NCBI GenBank assembly: GCA_903813345.2
Contig: CAIIXF020000001.1
Span: forward strand, 7,817,098-7,881,097
DNA: 64,000 bases
Direction of reading: 5' to 3'
Origin: Owenia fusiformis
Taxonomy: Eukaryota; Annelida; Polychaeta; Sabellida; Oweniidae
How positions within the stretch are numbered: position 1 is the first letter of the stretch; each line of letters begins with the position of its first letter. The translations under genes and the position numbers were made by a program. Below the pieces are notes generated by a model. That model was given only the letters and a program-made list of their open reading frames with translations, did not search any database and was not told the DNA's origin. This document shows, piece after piece, positions 26,801 to 39,700 of this stretch.

Positions 26801-28434
26801 GAGTTTGTAGCCCACTGGCCACTATGGGCCATGTATGTAGCTCATTTTAGTATGAACTGGTCTAACTATATAATCATGCAGTGGCTACCTACATATTTAG
26901 CAAGGAATCTAGGAGCAGAGAAACATGACATTATGTTCACAGCAGTGCCTTATATAATGAATTCTTTAGTTGGGATGGGTATGTGTTGTTCTTTTCAATT
27001 GTTTTGAGCAACAGTGATACCACTGTATCATCATTCTCAGTTAAATTCTGTTACGCCCCAAATTTTCTAAAATGAGTACCTCTGAATGTAAATTCTTTTT
27101 TCAGTTCCATTTTATGTTCCAATGACTCAAGTGTTTTCAAAACCTTTAATTTAAACAAATCTTAATATGAACACTTTTAGACAAGGTTTACTCTAAATTT
27201 TATTCACAATGAGCTGGGACTCATTGTCAGATGATGACTTCCATTCCTTTGCCTCAGGTTATTCAGTTTAATGTTTGAATGAACGGAAAAACTAATATAT
27301 ACTGAAAAGCTGATGATCTTTTTTTTCAGCGGCAGGGCATTTTGCTGATGCCCTGGTGTCTAAAAAATGGACAGTATTATCTGTGAGGCGACTCATGACT
27401 AGTATAGGCCTCCTAGGGCCAGGATTATTTATTCTATTCTTCAGTGGTGTAAAAAGCCTTGCATGGGCAGTTATGTAAGTAGACCTTTTTTTATCATTTC
27501 TTTAACCTTTTGACTACTTAGAGTGACAAGATTTCTCGTCACCTCAGAAATGACCTTGAAACCCAGAGTGACGAGAAAATCTGTCACAAAAATGTTCACT
27601 AAAACTGCTCTTATTTGAACAATTTTCATCCAATTTACACAAAAATTGTTTTAAAATATGTAAAAATGATCTCTGTCATCTAATTTTACTAAGTAAGAGC
27701 ATCTAAAGTTGTACAGCTATGTAGTAAAATGTCAAAAGGAGGCAAAAATGAAAAATTAGAACCTGGGATTCAAGAGATTAAGTATAGAATGTTAACAGTC
27801 TTTAGACAATTTTTAGTCTGATGTAGACATTGATCCTGAAATATTCCCTTCATTCTAGTCTGTCAGAGCATGACATGAACATTTCCAGAATATACTTTTT
27901 TAACACAATAAGTATTTAAGCTGCAATCTACACCTTGACTAACGATAAACTATACATGCACATACGTTGTAACATATTATTTTATAAATGTCATACATTG
28001 TTATTGTTTCAGATTTGTGTCATTATCAATGGGACTAAGTGCGTGCAATTCATCTGGCCATCTCAGTAATCATGCTGATGTAGCACCCACCTATGCTGGC
28101 ATCACATTTGCAGTATCAAATACTTTAGTAAGTTCAGCACTACACTCAATACACAAAGGGCAATATTTGTAGAATAATATTTGCTTGCATTTCCATTATG
28201 CCATGATCAGTCTGTATAGACCTCTTGTAAGATTTTTATGAATAACAGACTTATTAATTGTATTTATTTCTATTTCAGGCTACAATTCCAGGGATTTTAT
28301 GTGGACCTTTGACAGCCGAATTAGTGACTCAGTCTAATGGTAGATGGTTTCCAGTGTTTATCATAGCATCATTAGTGAACTTTGTAGGCGCAATAGTGTA
28401 CCTCAGCCAAAGTGCAGCTAGCCAAGTGTTGTGA
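23826..28434 (+). CDS. SLC17-family anion/phosphate transporter (major facilitator superfamily), complete, 404 aa
   Basis: Membrane carrier expected to move organic anions or phosphate; related members load vesicles or lysosomes. Exons: 23826-24008, 24697-24856, 25364-25476, 25947-26084, 26774-26978, 27330-27474, 28013-28127 and 28279-28434. All have GT-AG borders and joining phases (405 codons with stop). About 12 membrane segments are expected. TM1 carries NAADRVIMPIAI, like the DRVNMSIAI of plant PHT4/ANTR members. The loop after TM2-3 reads GGSHAQKYGGK, followed by LRVILGVGEG. Exon 3 has PVEERSRAFG, exon 4 PWRWTFYLFGSLG, exon 5 MQWLPTYLARNLG, and exon 7 NHADVAPTYAGITFAVSNT, the SLC17 block around TM10. 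SLC17A9-like or PHT4-like is the best placement; substrate cannot be told. The start is the first Met before TM1. The acceptor of exon 3 lies in a 104-bp tandem duplication. Confidence 0.92.
24058..24255. mobile_element. Short element with CAGGCCCGTAG terminal inverted repeats
   Basis: A 198-bp element in intron 1 of the SLC17-like gene. It begins CAGGCCCGTAGCCAGG and ends CCTGACTACGGGCCTG, with C-rich internal blocks. GAAG occurs on both sides (24054-24057 and 24256-24259) and may be a 4-bp target-site duplication. A DNA-transposon-derived MITE is likely; the superfamily is not resolved. Confidence 0.7.
25224..25431 (+). repeat. 104-bp tandem duplication spanning intron end and exon start
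   Basis: Bases 25224-25327 and 25328-25431 are identical except for one base (G at 25261, A at 25365). Each unit contains the polypyrimidine tract, the CAG acceptor and the first part of exon 3 (GLPTIFHIFAHTIPVEERSR). Only the second acceptor (exon from 25364) leaves the frame open, because the unit is not a multiple of three. Confidence 0.95.
26097..26640 (+). repeat. 30-bp intronic minisatellite, about 18 units
   Basis: Units read about 'cttggtcaaggctgacattt' followed by 'attgaggcac', with moderate divergence. The array fills most of intron 4 of the SLC17-like gene, beginning a few bases after the exon 4 donor (exon end 26084). The first unit closely resembles the end of exon 4 itself. Confidence 0.9.
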
Positions 28435-29750
28435 GACACCATTTGTTTTGAGACACCTGCTCATGGGTGATACCTTTAGTGTAGAACTCTAATGTTGCAT
28501 GTGATGAATAGCTTTGCCTGTAGGAATGTAAGCAGACTTGCCATAATTTTTTTGTTCAGTGCAAGAACTATTCATGAAATAAGTGAACTATTATTTCGTG
28601 TTCAAGCCTTTTCTATTAGGGTTGATCAACTGGTCATTAAATGCCTAAAATCCATTAATGAAACATTGCTCTACACATCACCAGATTATAAACCCACCTA
28701 TTAGACAATGATGTCTTGTTTTAATGTCATCTTATCATGGTGCATTGCTAAATGGTGCATAGCTAAAAATACAACTGAGAAATATTGTCTAAGATTTGAC
28801 AAGAACTACTTGAGTAAAAAAAAAAACACAATTGAGAAATATTCAAGAATTACTCAAGTAACCCCACCAGGAGCCTAATCATGTCATTTTGAAATATTTT
28901 CAACTGAAAATGCAGAAGATCTATATCATTCAATGCAACCTGGATTATTTATTCTATCTGGTACACCTGTGCATTTACTTGGATGTTAACACAGTTACTA
29001 ATCAGACCTTATCGCGCCATGAGGATTTTTGGATATTGGGTCTATATAGGTACTCAGTTTTGAAAAATATGAGGATTTTTGGATATACACTGAGCTGGTC
29101 ATACCACTGAGTTCGCAAATACATGTAGCCCTTTGCATGGATTATGATGCAAACTAGTAAACTCAAAGTGATGTCAGGTCTGGTTAGTACCTGTGACTTC
29201 TGTATCTGTTATTCATTGTACACATTACACATTACCTTGTAACATGTTGTTGTCCAGGTATGTGCTCCAGAAATATTATGTTTTACCTGAGGTATGTCAA
29301 AGGATTAAAGAGATACGGGAACATGCCTATCTAGCTATCTTTTATTGATGGGTAACTTATAGCAGAGAAACCTAAAACTATGTCTACAGGCATGGTCCTC
29401 ATTTTAAAAAGCAGGGTCTTCAAAATGCATAATTGTTCTATTAACTAGGATATTGAGTGTTATTCATTATGTAATATCTTCAAAATAATCCTATCAATAC
29501 ATATGTGTACATAGAACAGATAGAATGAATCACATGAAAATTCAGTATTACTGTCAATGGGTCTTCCAACATTGAGAGTAGACTTGCCATTGCTTTTGAG
29601 GAATTTTTCTGATTGATTTAATTATCTTTATTTCTTATATTTGTAAATATATTGAGGTCCTTCTAGTCTTATTTTTGAATAATGAGGAAAGAACAAACTT
29701 CTATCACCATATTTGTGTTAGGGATTAGGTAAAAGCGCTGATGTTTGAAA

Positions 29751-29756
29751 AATAAA
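29751..29756 (+). terminator. Candidate poly(A) signal for the SLC17-like gene
   Basis: An AATAAA hexamer about 1.3 kb after the stop codon. It is a weak call because such hexamers are common in AT-rich DNA. Confidence 0.25.
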
Positions 29757-30095
29757 AAAATATTGTATAAAGGAGGGGGTAAAAGTAAGTACGGAGAAGT
29801 GGGTTATAAAAATTTGATCGACATCAATATTTTTCCCTTATCTAAATAAATATTTTTATATTCATGCAGTTCTTGATTGCAGTTTCAAATTTTATTTCAT
29901 TTTTATAATTAGAGAGCACAAAGGGAAACATAGACTTGTTAAATTAGAATTGTACATAAAAGGGATCAATCCGCCAGTACAGTGCTTTAAATATCACCAT
30001 AAGTATAGCATGTCATGCAGAGTATTTTTATATTCTACAAAGTGTTAAAATTGTTCCAATCATTTTTCTTGCTCTTGCTGTAATTATCTGTATAA

Positions 30096-30236
30096 AGCAA
30101 AACCTGTTTTATTGAACCCCTGTCTTTAGTGGACACCCTCCCTCTGCACATACATGTACTCAACTGACTTCTGTATAAATTACCCTCTCTGTAGTGAAAA
30201 CCTACCTAAAATGTTCAATATACACAGGTTTTACTG
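30096..30236. mobile_element. MITE-like repeat with AAAACCTGT ends, copy 1
   Basis: The left end is 'aaaacctgttttattgaacc' and the right end 'tacacaggttttactg', forming terminal inverted repeats, with internal 'agtggacacc' and 'gtagtgaaaacct'. A shorter relative lies at 33567-33624. Confidence 0.55.
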
Positions 30237-30835
30237 ATATACTATGTATAGCATTTATTACTAAAACAGGGACTAATCTCTTCAAGGTCAACATACGTAA
30301 AAGAGATTGAAATGTGACAAACTTCACAAGGTTTGTATCTTCATAAAGCATGAAGTTACTGTGAAAATTTCAAGAAATTTTGACACGTTTGTCTGGATTA
30401 TTTAATCATACCACCATATTTTGTATTTATTTATTGTCCTAAAATTTAAGTGCCAAAATTACAACTTGAATTTACACTTTGTATTTATAATGTGTTTCGA
30501 GTTAAAGAATTGAATTTAATGGCTATTTTTCAAATGTTTTTCATATTTATCCTAGTAAGGATCCTTAGCAAGGGATATACATTAGTAGAAAAATGTATGA
30601 CATTTAACTGATTGAATAACCCAGTGAAAATGATGAAAATAAAGAAATGCTGTGAATTCAAAATAAAATGGTAAATTAAGAAATGAAAAATAATTTCAGC
30701 TCTATGATTTATATCCTTATGTTTGGTAGAAATATTGAATTCCAAATATTCAACTTTTATCAGACATGACCTCTTTAATAATTCTCATTCTGTTACTACC
30801 TGTACTATACTGCCACTTTTTCATAATCATATGAT

Positions 30836-31472
30836 CACTGGTCAGTATCAAGCGAAGGTAACAGCCGTAACCTTCACATCTAAGATGGCAGATGGTAATT
30901 GTCGATTTTGAAATTTTAGTTTTCATCGAATTAAACTACTTTATAGTTGACATTATGCTTTGATATTTGAACCAAATCAGGCTTATATGACATGGGAACT
31001 CTCGAGTATGATAATTTGTTCATATATTGTGCGAAGGCAGCACAGTTCAACAATATCCTCTACGGCTTAAAGGAAGGTAACTGGAAATGTATGATACGGT
31101 AACGGTCATGTTAGTTTTCAATACGCGGAAACTGGACATCTTTGCTCTCAATTATAAACTCTCATAACGTTATCGCATCACCGCATATCAGTTATCATCT
31201 GTAAAACTAAAGTCCCAGTTACCTTCCCTTAAGCGGTGGAAGATATCATTGAAATGTGGTGCCTATGCATGGTATATGAACAAACAATCATACTCCAAGG
31301 TTTCCATGTCATATAAGTTGGATTTAGCTCAAATATCAAAGCATTACGTCAACTATAACATAACATAACAGTTTAATTCGATGAAAACTAAAAATATCGA
31401 AATCAACAATTAACATCCATCATCTTTGATGTGAAGGTTACGGCCGTTAGCTTCACTTGATAATGACACATG
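30836..31472. mobile_element. Foldback element, 637 bp, probable 5-bp target-site duplication
   Basis: Long inverted arms: left 'tatcaagcgaaggtaacagc' then 'cgtaaccttcacatctaaga'; right its complement, with further paired blocks such as 'ttcatcgaattaaact'/'agtttaattcgatgaa' and 'catgggaactctcgagtatg'. Outer ends CACTGGTCAG and (complement) CATGTGTCAT match imperfectly. ATGAT flanks both sides (30831-30835 and 31473-31477). The ends resemble the CACTGGT start of the element at 13846. Confidence 0.65.
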
Positions 31473-33320
31473 ATGATAAGACCAAAAATATGAATTTTAC
31501 ACAAATCTAAGAGTATTACATGATGCTGTAACTGTTATGTTAAATGTTTATGTAAAGTGCAATTCTGTTTAAAATATGGACAAATAAAACAAAATCTGAA
31601 TAATATTGTTCTTCTGTTCTTTCATTGTTTCATCTATTACTAATCTATGATAATTCCATGGATCGTTGTATATTATATCTATACAATACATCAAAGTACA
31701 TGTAATACATGACTTGTATTTCATAAGATTTTTAAAGTTGACATGACAACAATTAAATTTTTAAAATTCGCTTATTTATTTCCAACATTCATGTATAAGA
31801 CATCATCAAACATGACAAATTCACCTAAGGCGTAAGGTTGATGTATGGAAATTCTTTACCACAAATCTGTATCCAATTTATTGCTTTAAAAACAAATATT
31901 TTGAGAATTTGGTCATTATTTAAATTTTTTTTATTCCTCTTGCTTGATCCAATATAGATATAAACTCTGCATAAAGTGAATTTTATCCCACCCTCTCGTG
32001 CCTCCAATGTGTTTTGACCTTATCGTAAACAGAAATTTTGAGTTCATTGGCCTAATTCATTTGTGTTCAAACTTCTGTTCATTGAAAATCTGTAAAATTG
32101 AATGAGTCCTGAATGAACGAGCATAAACCTCTTAAAGTAAAATTAGAAACTAATTTCACAAGAAAGAATTTTGTACACAGTACAAATATCAGAGAGAAAC
32201 TTCTTTATCAAAACAAACACTTAGACATAGACTCCTAAAAACCGCCTTATTCAGTACATTTTTGTCTCCATACTCCTTATGCCTATTTTCAGAAAGAAAA
32301 GCCTTCATTAAACCTTTGATTTTTCCCATTAAGTTACATCCTTCTTCAAACAATCATGAAATTCTAATGTTCACCAAAATCACACTCTCAGTTTCAAAGT
32401 TCCCTAGTGTTGAGCTCATCTTCCTAGCAGTAAGTAAGGGAGATGTCTATGTCGATAATCTACAAAAGGCTAATAAGCCAATTCAAATAATTCAACCAGT
32501 GTTCACCAAAGCACAACAACTATAACATATTCATCTTGGTAACAAAAATAGAAATGCCAACTATACAAGTTCAACTCTCAATAATACAATTCTCAATATA
32601 ATCATGGTTCATAAATGAATAAAAAATATTAGAAATACATATTCAAATGAAGCATTTTCAATATTATGCAAATTAGGCATTCAATGTATAAATATGTATT
32701 AATATAATATACATTATTATGTTTTAGATAAAATCAAAATTTAAATTGCAACATTAGAAGTGAAGCATGTAATAGAGAAGCATACACTGTATATATGCAT
32801 TATAATACCAAATATTCATGTACAAATCAAGGATGGCCTATTCAAATAAATAAATTTCAAAGATGGTTAATTGAGATACTCCAATTGTTTGCAAACAACA
32901 GAACTACATACTCAATATGCTTACTCATGAGCTTACTCAATGAGAGGTCCTTAATAGAGATTTATTGTGCACATGCTAGTCATGCCATACTATCTCCAAG
33001 ACTGTATTTTATATTCCAATGCTCATGTTTATGTTAACTTTGAAAAAATCATGTAACAATGTTCTCTGTCATTCTAGTCCCTAAATCCACTCAAATACAT
33101 AAAGAGAAACAAGGGTGAATGTTGAATAGCTACTCCTTTCCTACTCTACATCAGTGGAGTAATGAATTAAAACTCTTGAGTAAGTTCCCGCTGAACTAAA
33201 ATTCATGTCAGGATCCATGCTATTAGGCTTGTAGGCCTATACAAATTAATTGTTTGTTTAGCAATGCGTTCCAAAATTTCCCTGTTTAATCATTTTTTTA
33301 ATTAAAAAATTTTTAGGGCT

Positions 33321-33326
33321 TTTATT
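33321..33326 (-). terminator. Candidate poly(A) signal for mitofusin
   Basis: On the minus strand this reads AATAAA, about 450 nt after the mitofusin stop codon (33776-33778). Plausible by distance only. Confidence 0.35.
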
Positions 33327-33566
33327 TCATTTTGACATATCTTGAAAATTTTGAGAAAAATTTGAGAATACTGTGCATTCTGTACATTACTTGTCCACCA
33401 GCTCATTTTCAAAACTAATCTCTGCTAAACTGACACATAATCCATAGGGGCCTTACAGTAATGTTGCAATGTTTTAAATTCAACTGGATACTGTATCGCT
33501 TCATGAACTGTCTAAAGATCAATCTATTTGCTTCATAAATCCTCAGTACAGACTTTATGGTATATG

Positions 33567-33624
33567 CAGTAAAACCTGTCTTAGTGAACACCTCTCTCTA
33601 GTGAACTGTAAACAGGTTTTACTG
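33567..33624. mobile_element. MITE-like repeat with CAGTAAAACCTGT ends, copy 2
   Basis: A 58-bp stretch beginning CAGTAAAACCTGT and ending ACAGGTTTTACTG, with 'agtgaacacc' and 'agtgaactg' inside. It is a compact relative of the element at 30096-30236. Confidence 0.6.
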
Positions 33625-33775
33625 TAGTTATTGCTAGAATTGCTACACCAACTGTTTTATCTAACTGGGATATCACTATATGGTTTAACTGGGACGTCAT
33701 TATTCCAATCCTAATTGCTGCCATAATTTCCTCTATTTAAATACATTTGCTATTTTCATCTGCATCTTTCCTATG

Positions 33776-36700
33776 TCAATCCTTCTGTTTCAGGTATGTC
33801 AGGATAAAACTGTTCAATTCACTGTCTATGTAACTTGCCTTGTTCCTGAAAATACCGTGTACATTATACTTTCATAACACATTTATAAATATCAATAGCT
33901 TTTTACATTATTATCTTCCATTAATGTATTACTTATTTCCATCTCATTTAATCTATGTTGACGAGGAAATGTCCAAAACTTCCCAAATGTTCAAGATTTT
34001 CTAATTCTCAACTGGGTGTTAAAAGATTTTCAAATGGGTGTCAATGGAATTTCAAATGGGTGAAAATTTATATTAGTTCACAGAATCTCAACTGATTTAT
34101 TTTTCAATTCAATTTCAATTTATTTCAAGTTTTTTAGACACATGAGAGTTCACAATGACATAAAAATAAACACCAGTGTCTTCAATACTTGAGCGGAAAC
34201 TGAATGCTCACAAATGATTTACCAGCAACAACAAGACCCATTGTCACCACTCTAATATACAATATATGTAACAGCACATAAAGTACAAACCGTAAACTTT
34301 TTGACTGTGCACCAATCTCTTCCAACTTTCCTATTTCTTTGTTGAGTTTCTTAATCTCCTCTTGGAGGTCTGCCTTGGATAGATCCACCTGTTGACACAG
34401 TTGTGTGAAAGTGGTAGACAGTTCCCTGAAACAATCAAGTAATTCATTAATGATAAGATTTTATGGGTAACCTATTTGTTACGAAATCTAACACAATTTT
34501 TAATGGTTACCAGGTATTATATAGCAAAATCCACAGTTTTAATTATTTCCTCAAACAATTAATGACAATGATCAATATGAAAATCCCTACAAATGTGATG
34601 TGGTAGAATCACAAGATAATCTCAAACAACATCCAACCAACAAAATTGTACAATCTGAAAGCAGATGTTATTTTTCCACTTGAACATAGTGAATCAACCT
34701 TTAAAATTTGAGCCAAATTCAACTAATGTTATTTAAATAATCATCCAAACAGATGAACAAATGTCTAGATGAGTGAACAGGAAACTTCCCTTAATCTCCA
34801 TAGAAAATATTTAAAAATCTACAAATGTAACTTACTGTTGCACTTGGTGACTACAGTTAGCACCAGTAAGATCAACAATCAGCTTCAGTTTACTGGAGGC
34901 ATACTTCACATACTGATGCTTGAACTTGCGTTCCTTGGCCTTGTTGGTCCATAGGAGTCTCTCATAAAGATATAACAGGCCATAGATAGCACCACTTAGC
35001 GCTAGTATGCGCCATCCAGCAGCCTTGGCCACCTACAAGACAGTTAGTAGACATAGTTATACCTATTTGTATAATACATGTAGTTGTAGAAATGCTAGTT
35101 GTGGATTGAGCTGTTATGTGGAGTTCTGAGATTTTAATATAATACAAGTTGGTGATATTAGCAAGCAGAGTTCCCATAGCAACTGATAACAATTCAAATT
35201 ATAATACAAACTGCCAACTTAACTTGGTAAAATTAGCATAACAAAATGTCACCACCTGGTTGCTATCACAAAAGTGTAACAATCTGTTAAAAACATCAAA
35301 ATACAGATTAAAACATGGTGGCTATAACAATATGTCACTACTTCTTAGCGGTGACGTAAAGGAACCTTAAGCCTTAGTCACATTTGCACTATGGCAGCCG
35401 TAGCTTCACAAAATATATACATATATCGTGAATGTACATCGTAGTGCTTATCCCTATATTTTATGCTGCTTATCTCTTTCTATTTTTCTATTTTGGGAAG
35501 CTATGGCCACCATACGGTTAACATATATTAAATGTGAGTGAGTCATTAGTGTGACTTACTAGACCAGTTACAGCCAGGGCACCCACAGTGGTCCTTGAGT
35601 AGAGTGATGAGAAAGTGGCCAAGAGGGCTAGCAACACCTCATTATCATCTGATCCCATGGTTCGGTGGGCCTCGTTAGTTGGTGTCTGGGGTGTCATGGG
35701 CATTGAACGGGGAATCTAAAAAAGCAAAATTGAAACTAAATAACCCACATACATGTAAGTTTTTTAATCTTATGGTTTCCAAAATGTTTATTCTCTGTTG
35801 ACTTTATAATGTCATTTGAACCTCTGTAAACAGATTTAGGTACCTCCAAAGTGGAACAGTTTTTTTTCACTTACAGCGGTTTTTCTGTACTCACATTTTG
35901 CACAAATCCTCGACCAAGTATCATTGAGGCCTGTTTCGGGCCCATGAATCTATTGACAAGAGCCGTTATGCCATACGAAAACCTGAACTCTAGGTCCTCG
36001 TGAAAATCTGCACACAGGTTGCGACAATCCAGCTTATAAGCAATCTCAAAGTCTCTTCGTGGCAAGAAGTTCAGTGTATTTTGTTTTTGTTCTTCTGGAA
36101 GGAGTGCTACCATTTTTTCTGAAAAACACAAAACAAATTTGTGAAATAAACTTTTTGTATCGTTTCAAATATTTTCAAATTTTCAACAAGCATAGAATTT
36201 ACAAATAGACAAGGAAAAGTTTTATAATTGAGAAACAATATAGCCCTAGGGTGCTATAAAACTATATATGAACAAGGCTATAATCAGGTATAGTGTCTGG
36301 TATTTATTTCAGATATACTAAATGTTTAAGAAAGTCTATATATTGTAGAATACATTGGACATAGTAAAATATTTAAGTAATTGGAGAATGCTCGATATCA
36401 TAATTATAAACACCAAAATATAATAAGCTACAATACAACACGTAGATGGCAAAACGGTGAATGAGCAATTAAATAGACTTAGTTTCTTTCTCCGACACCA
36501 TATATCAAAAGTTGAAAAAATCATAGCAGCTTGCAAATTACAGCATCAATGGGTTGTGGTAAAACCTTTAAAAGATGGTTAATTCAATGAATAGTAGAAC
36601 CAGGCCTTTTAGTTTTTCTAATTTTGTTTTATTTTAGGATCAGAGTTAGACACCGAAGCCCTTAATAGTTTTACAGTCAAGTTGACCAGTATTTTGCCTT

Positions 36701-39700
36701 ATTACATGTTTGAACAGAAAAATGTGTACCTTAATATTAACTTGCAAGAATTCAGATGTAAATGTTAGTTATCACATGTTAAATCATATTGAATTAATTT
36801 TTACTATCCATTACCACATTATTGTAAGCTAAAACCCTAATCACATGGACATGGGGAGCACCAATTTTCCCCATGTTATGACAAGGCATGACCCACCCAA
36901 ATCACTATTGGTTGCCATGGTAATTGCCAAAAATCTGTTCAACCTTGAAACATGTCTTGTAACATGTTATGAACATTACTACTTCAGTTATTTAAAATTA
37001 CAAAATGTAACATTTGTAACAGATCCTGACTGCCAGTCACAAAAAGGGGAGGTAATAATAAATAACCACTTTTCGTGGGTAACATAAAAGAAAATGGAGA
37101 GCTCCATTAAACATTCAAACCTGTCATTTGCCGGGACTCCTCTTCCACTGTTATTGTGAGTGCTTTAGAGCAGCGTGACTGTAAATTCCGACCCAAGCTT
37201 TTCTCTACGTAGGCATGCAAACCCTATGTACAAAGCATACGGCAAACTAATCAAGACACAGTTAAAACAATAAAACAGTTAACAGTGGGTAACGAGTGTG
37301 TCGACACATAAATCAAATATCACTTTTCAGCAGGTGAAATTAAGGTCTAAAATGAAATGGTTCATTGATGTGGTGAAAAATCTGAAACGAATGAAATGAA
37401 ATCATGCAACTGAATTTTACTTCTTAATTAAATGAGTAGGGGATATTTCTTCAACTCATTTTAAAAACAGCAAATGCTAAATTAATATGCATGCATTTCA
37501 TCATCTCCAAATGCAGAGCTCCAGACACCAAGCACTGAAGGAATGAACATAGTGAATGAGTTCTGGAGCCATGAACTTGGAGGATGACATTTTCCTTTAA
37601 CAAGCAAAGCTTAACAATAAACTCTGACACTATATTGAATATTGTACATATGTCAAAATTAATAATACTGATAAAATATAAGAGCAGACTTCACAATAAA
37701 GTGTTTTGTCATATATAAATTGTTAACTTAATACAAACACTATCTGTTATCTGATTGGTGTAACATAAGCTGTCTATGAACCAATCAGACTACAGATATG
37801 TACAGTAAAATTTCAAGGGGGGGGGGATTAAGGGCCTTTTTGGGCATTACTTGGCCTTTTGGGCCTTATTTTTAATTGGAGGTCTGATCATAAAAAAATC
37901 GGCCATAAATTTTCTAAATTTTCAAGCGTGAAATTTTTTTCTGACTTGAAATGTGACTCCCCTTGTTAGCTTCTGGATCCGCCAGTACTGTATATGTATT
38001 AAGTTATCAACTTATGTCAACCAAAACTCTCAAGTAATTTCCAAACACTTTGTTCAGTGCATTCCTTCTTTCTCTCGTTAGCATCATGAATTAGCTACAG
38101 GTTGAATCAAGATATGCAGCAGTAAGGAAAGAGGAATATTATGCACTGAACAAAGCTAGGAGATTGACCCTCTAGGTCCAAAAATATTTTGATCAAGGGT
38201 CAGAGCAGTGATGCATGTCACACTGAGTACACATAGAAATAAATATTGGACTTATATTCAGACACCCAAATCTCACAACCATATAAGGGTGTACCTATAA
38301 CATCACGACTTGTCAGTTCTTGGATCTTATGGACAAATGGCGAGCATTTTGCATGGAGCTGCAAACTTAAGTTTTTGTCCATGAAGATATGGAGAGCCTG
38401 CAATATTAAACACTTGATGTTCATTTATTAAAGTAGTTTTCTTCAAATCATTTCATATCATGTAACATAGACATAGGAAAGTACATTTACTGGGTATTAT
38501 TAATCCAGTAACAATCCCCCTAATTTTACAAATGCATTACTTCAGTACTTTTTTTAATGTATCACTTCAATGATTTTACAATTTATCACTACGGTAATTT
38601 TACAATGTATTTTTTTGATTTTGTTCACTTTCTCCAGTTCTCTGCAAATCATATTCAATATTAATGTTTACCTTTTTATAATTGTCCATATTGACTCTAT
38701 CTGGTAGAAAGGGTCGATCAAATTCATCCACTAGTAAAGAAAGTCGTCGAATTTCTTCATTCAGTGCACTTGAAACCTGAAAAGACAAACAAGAAGACCA
38801 TAGATTTATAAAGAGTCATGCAAATAGCAACAAGGCTTTAACATGTAAATTGTTGCCACCATTTGTTACAGACACCACCGCCGGTCGCCAACTGCCGACC
38901 ATCGTCACAAAAAATGGAGACCTTAACAATATGTCACCAATTTTGGAGGCAACATAACTAGATCATTGCTAATACATGCCTAGATTTCAAATATGATATT
39001 AATTTTATTATTTTGAATATTTAATCATGAAAACTAAGATTATTCCTACTGACATCTGGACAACTGAAAACAGGAGATTTACACTTTATAACCTGTAATT
39101 CACAAAATGTAGAGTAAGTGTTAATATAATGGATATGGATATATACTGGGAAACATAACTTATCAGTATATAGTACACTTAGTAACAGCATATTTGAGAG
39201 GAATCATTGTTGTTATGAAAGAAAATAATTAATATCTCAATAATCTTACTGTTCTTTCCACTTCCTCTGTCATCTCATATATTTTGCTTTTAATATCTTT
39301 AGTCATCATATCTAGTTGTCTGTCTACATAGTCTAGCTTGTCTGCATGTTCCTTTCGTGTACTGTACTTCTCAGCTCTGCAAATGTGAGTGATGAACTTC
39401 ATTATTAAAGAGACAGGAGCTTTTTAAAAACTACTAATTACATGTGCGTATATTGTTCAATGTGGTATTTTCTCCCATTGAATTTTGGAATTTAATTTTA
39501 ATTAATTGATTTAATTAATTTTTCAAATAAAATAAAATCACAATCTATGGGTCATTAACAGAAAATTCATAAGATAAGGAATTCCAAAATCAATTGTTTT
39601 AGCAATGGATATATCGACATAATGACATCATACGAGGGGAATAATGGAATTTTTTCTGGAAAATTCTTAATATCTATTAATGACCACCTAATTTTAATAC

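Larger units (their letters stand above)
28435..33775. other. Tail-to-tail intergenic region
   Basis: Between the stop codons of the SLC17-like gene and mitofusin. It should hold both 3' untranslated regions, plus a foldback element at 30836-31472 and a MITE-like repeat at 30096-30236; a related copy lies at 33567-33624. Otherwise AT-rich with no gene signal. Confidence 0.6.

Noticed and set aside
34182-34290. Read-through tail after SKSLR as the mitofusin C-terminus
   Set aside because: A donor (G|GTTTGT) is present, and a proper last exon (33776-33845) with the family ending was found downstream.
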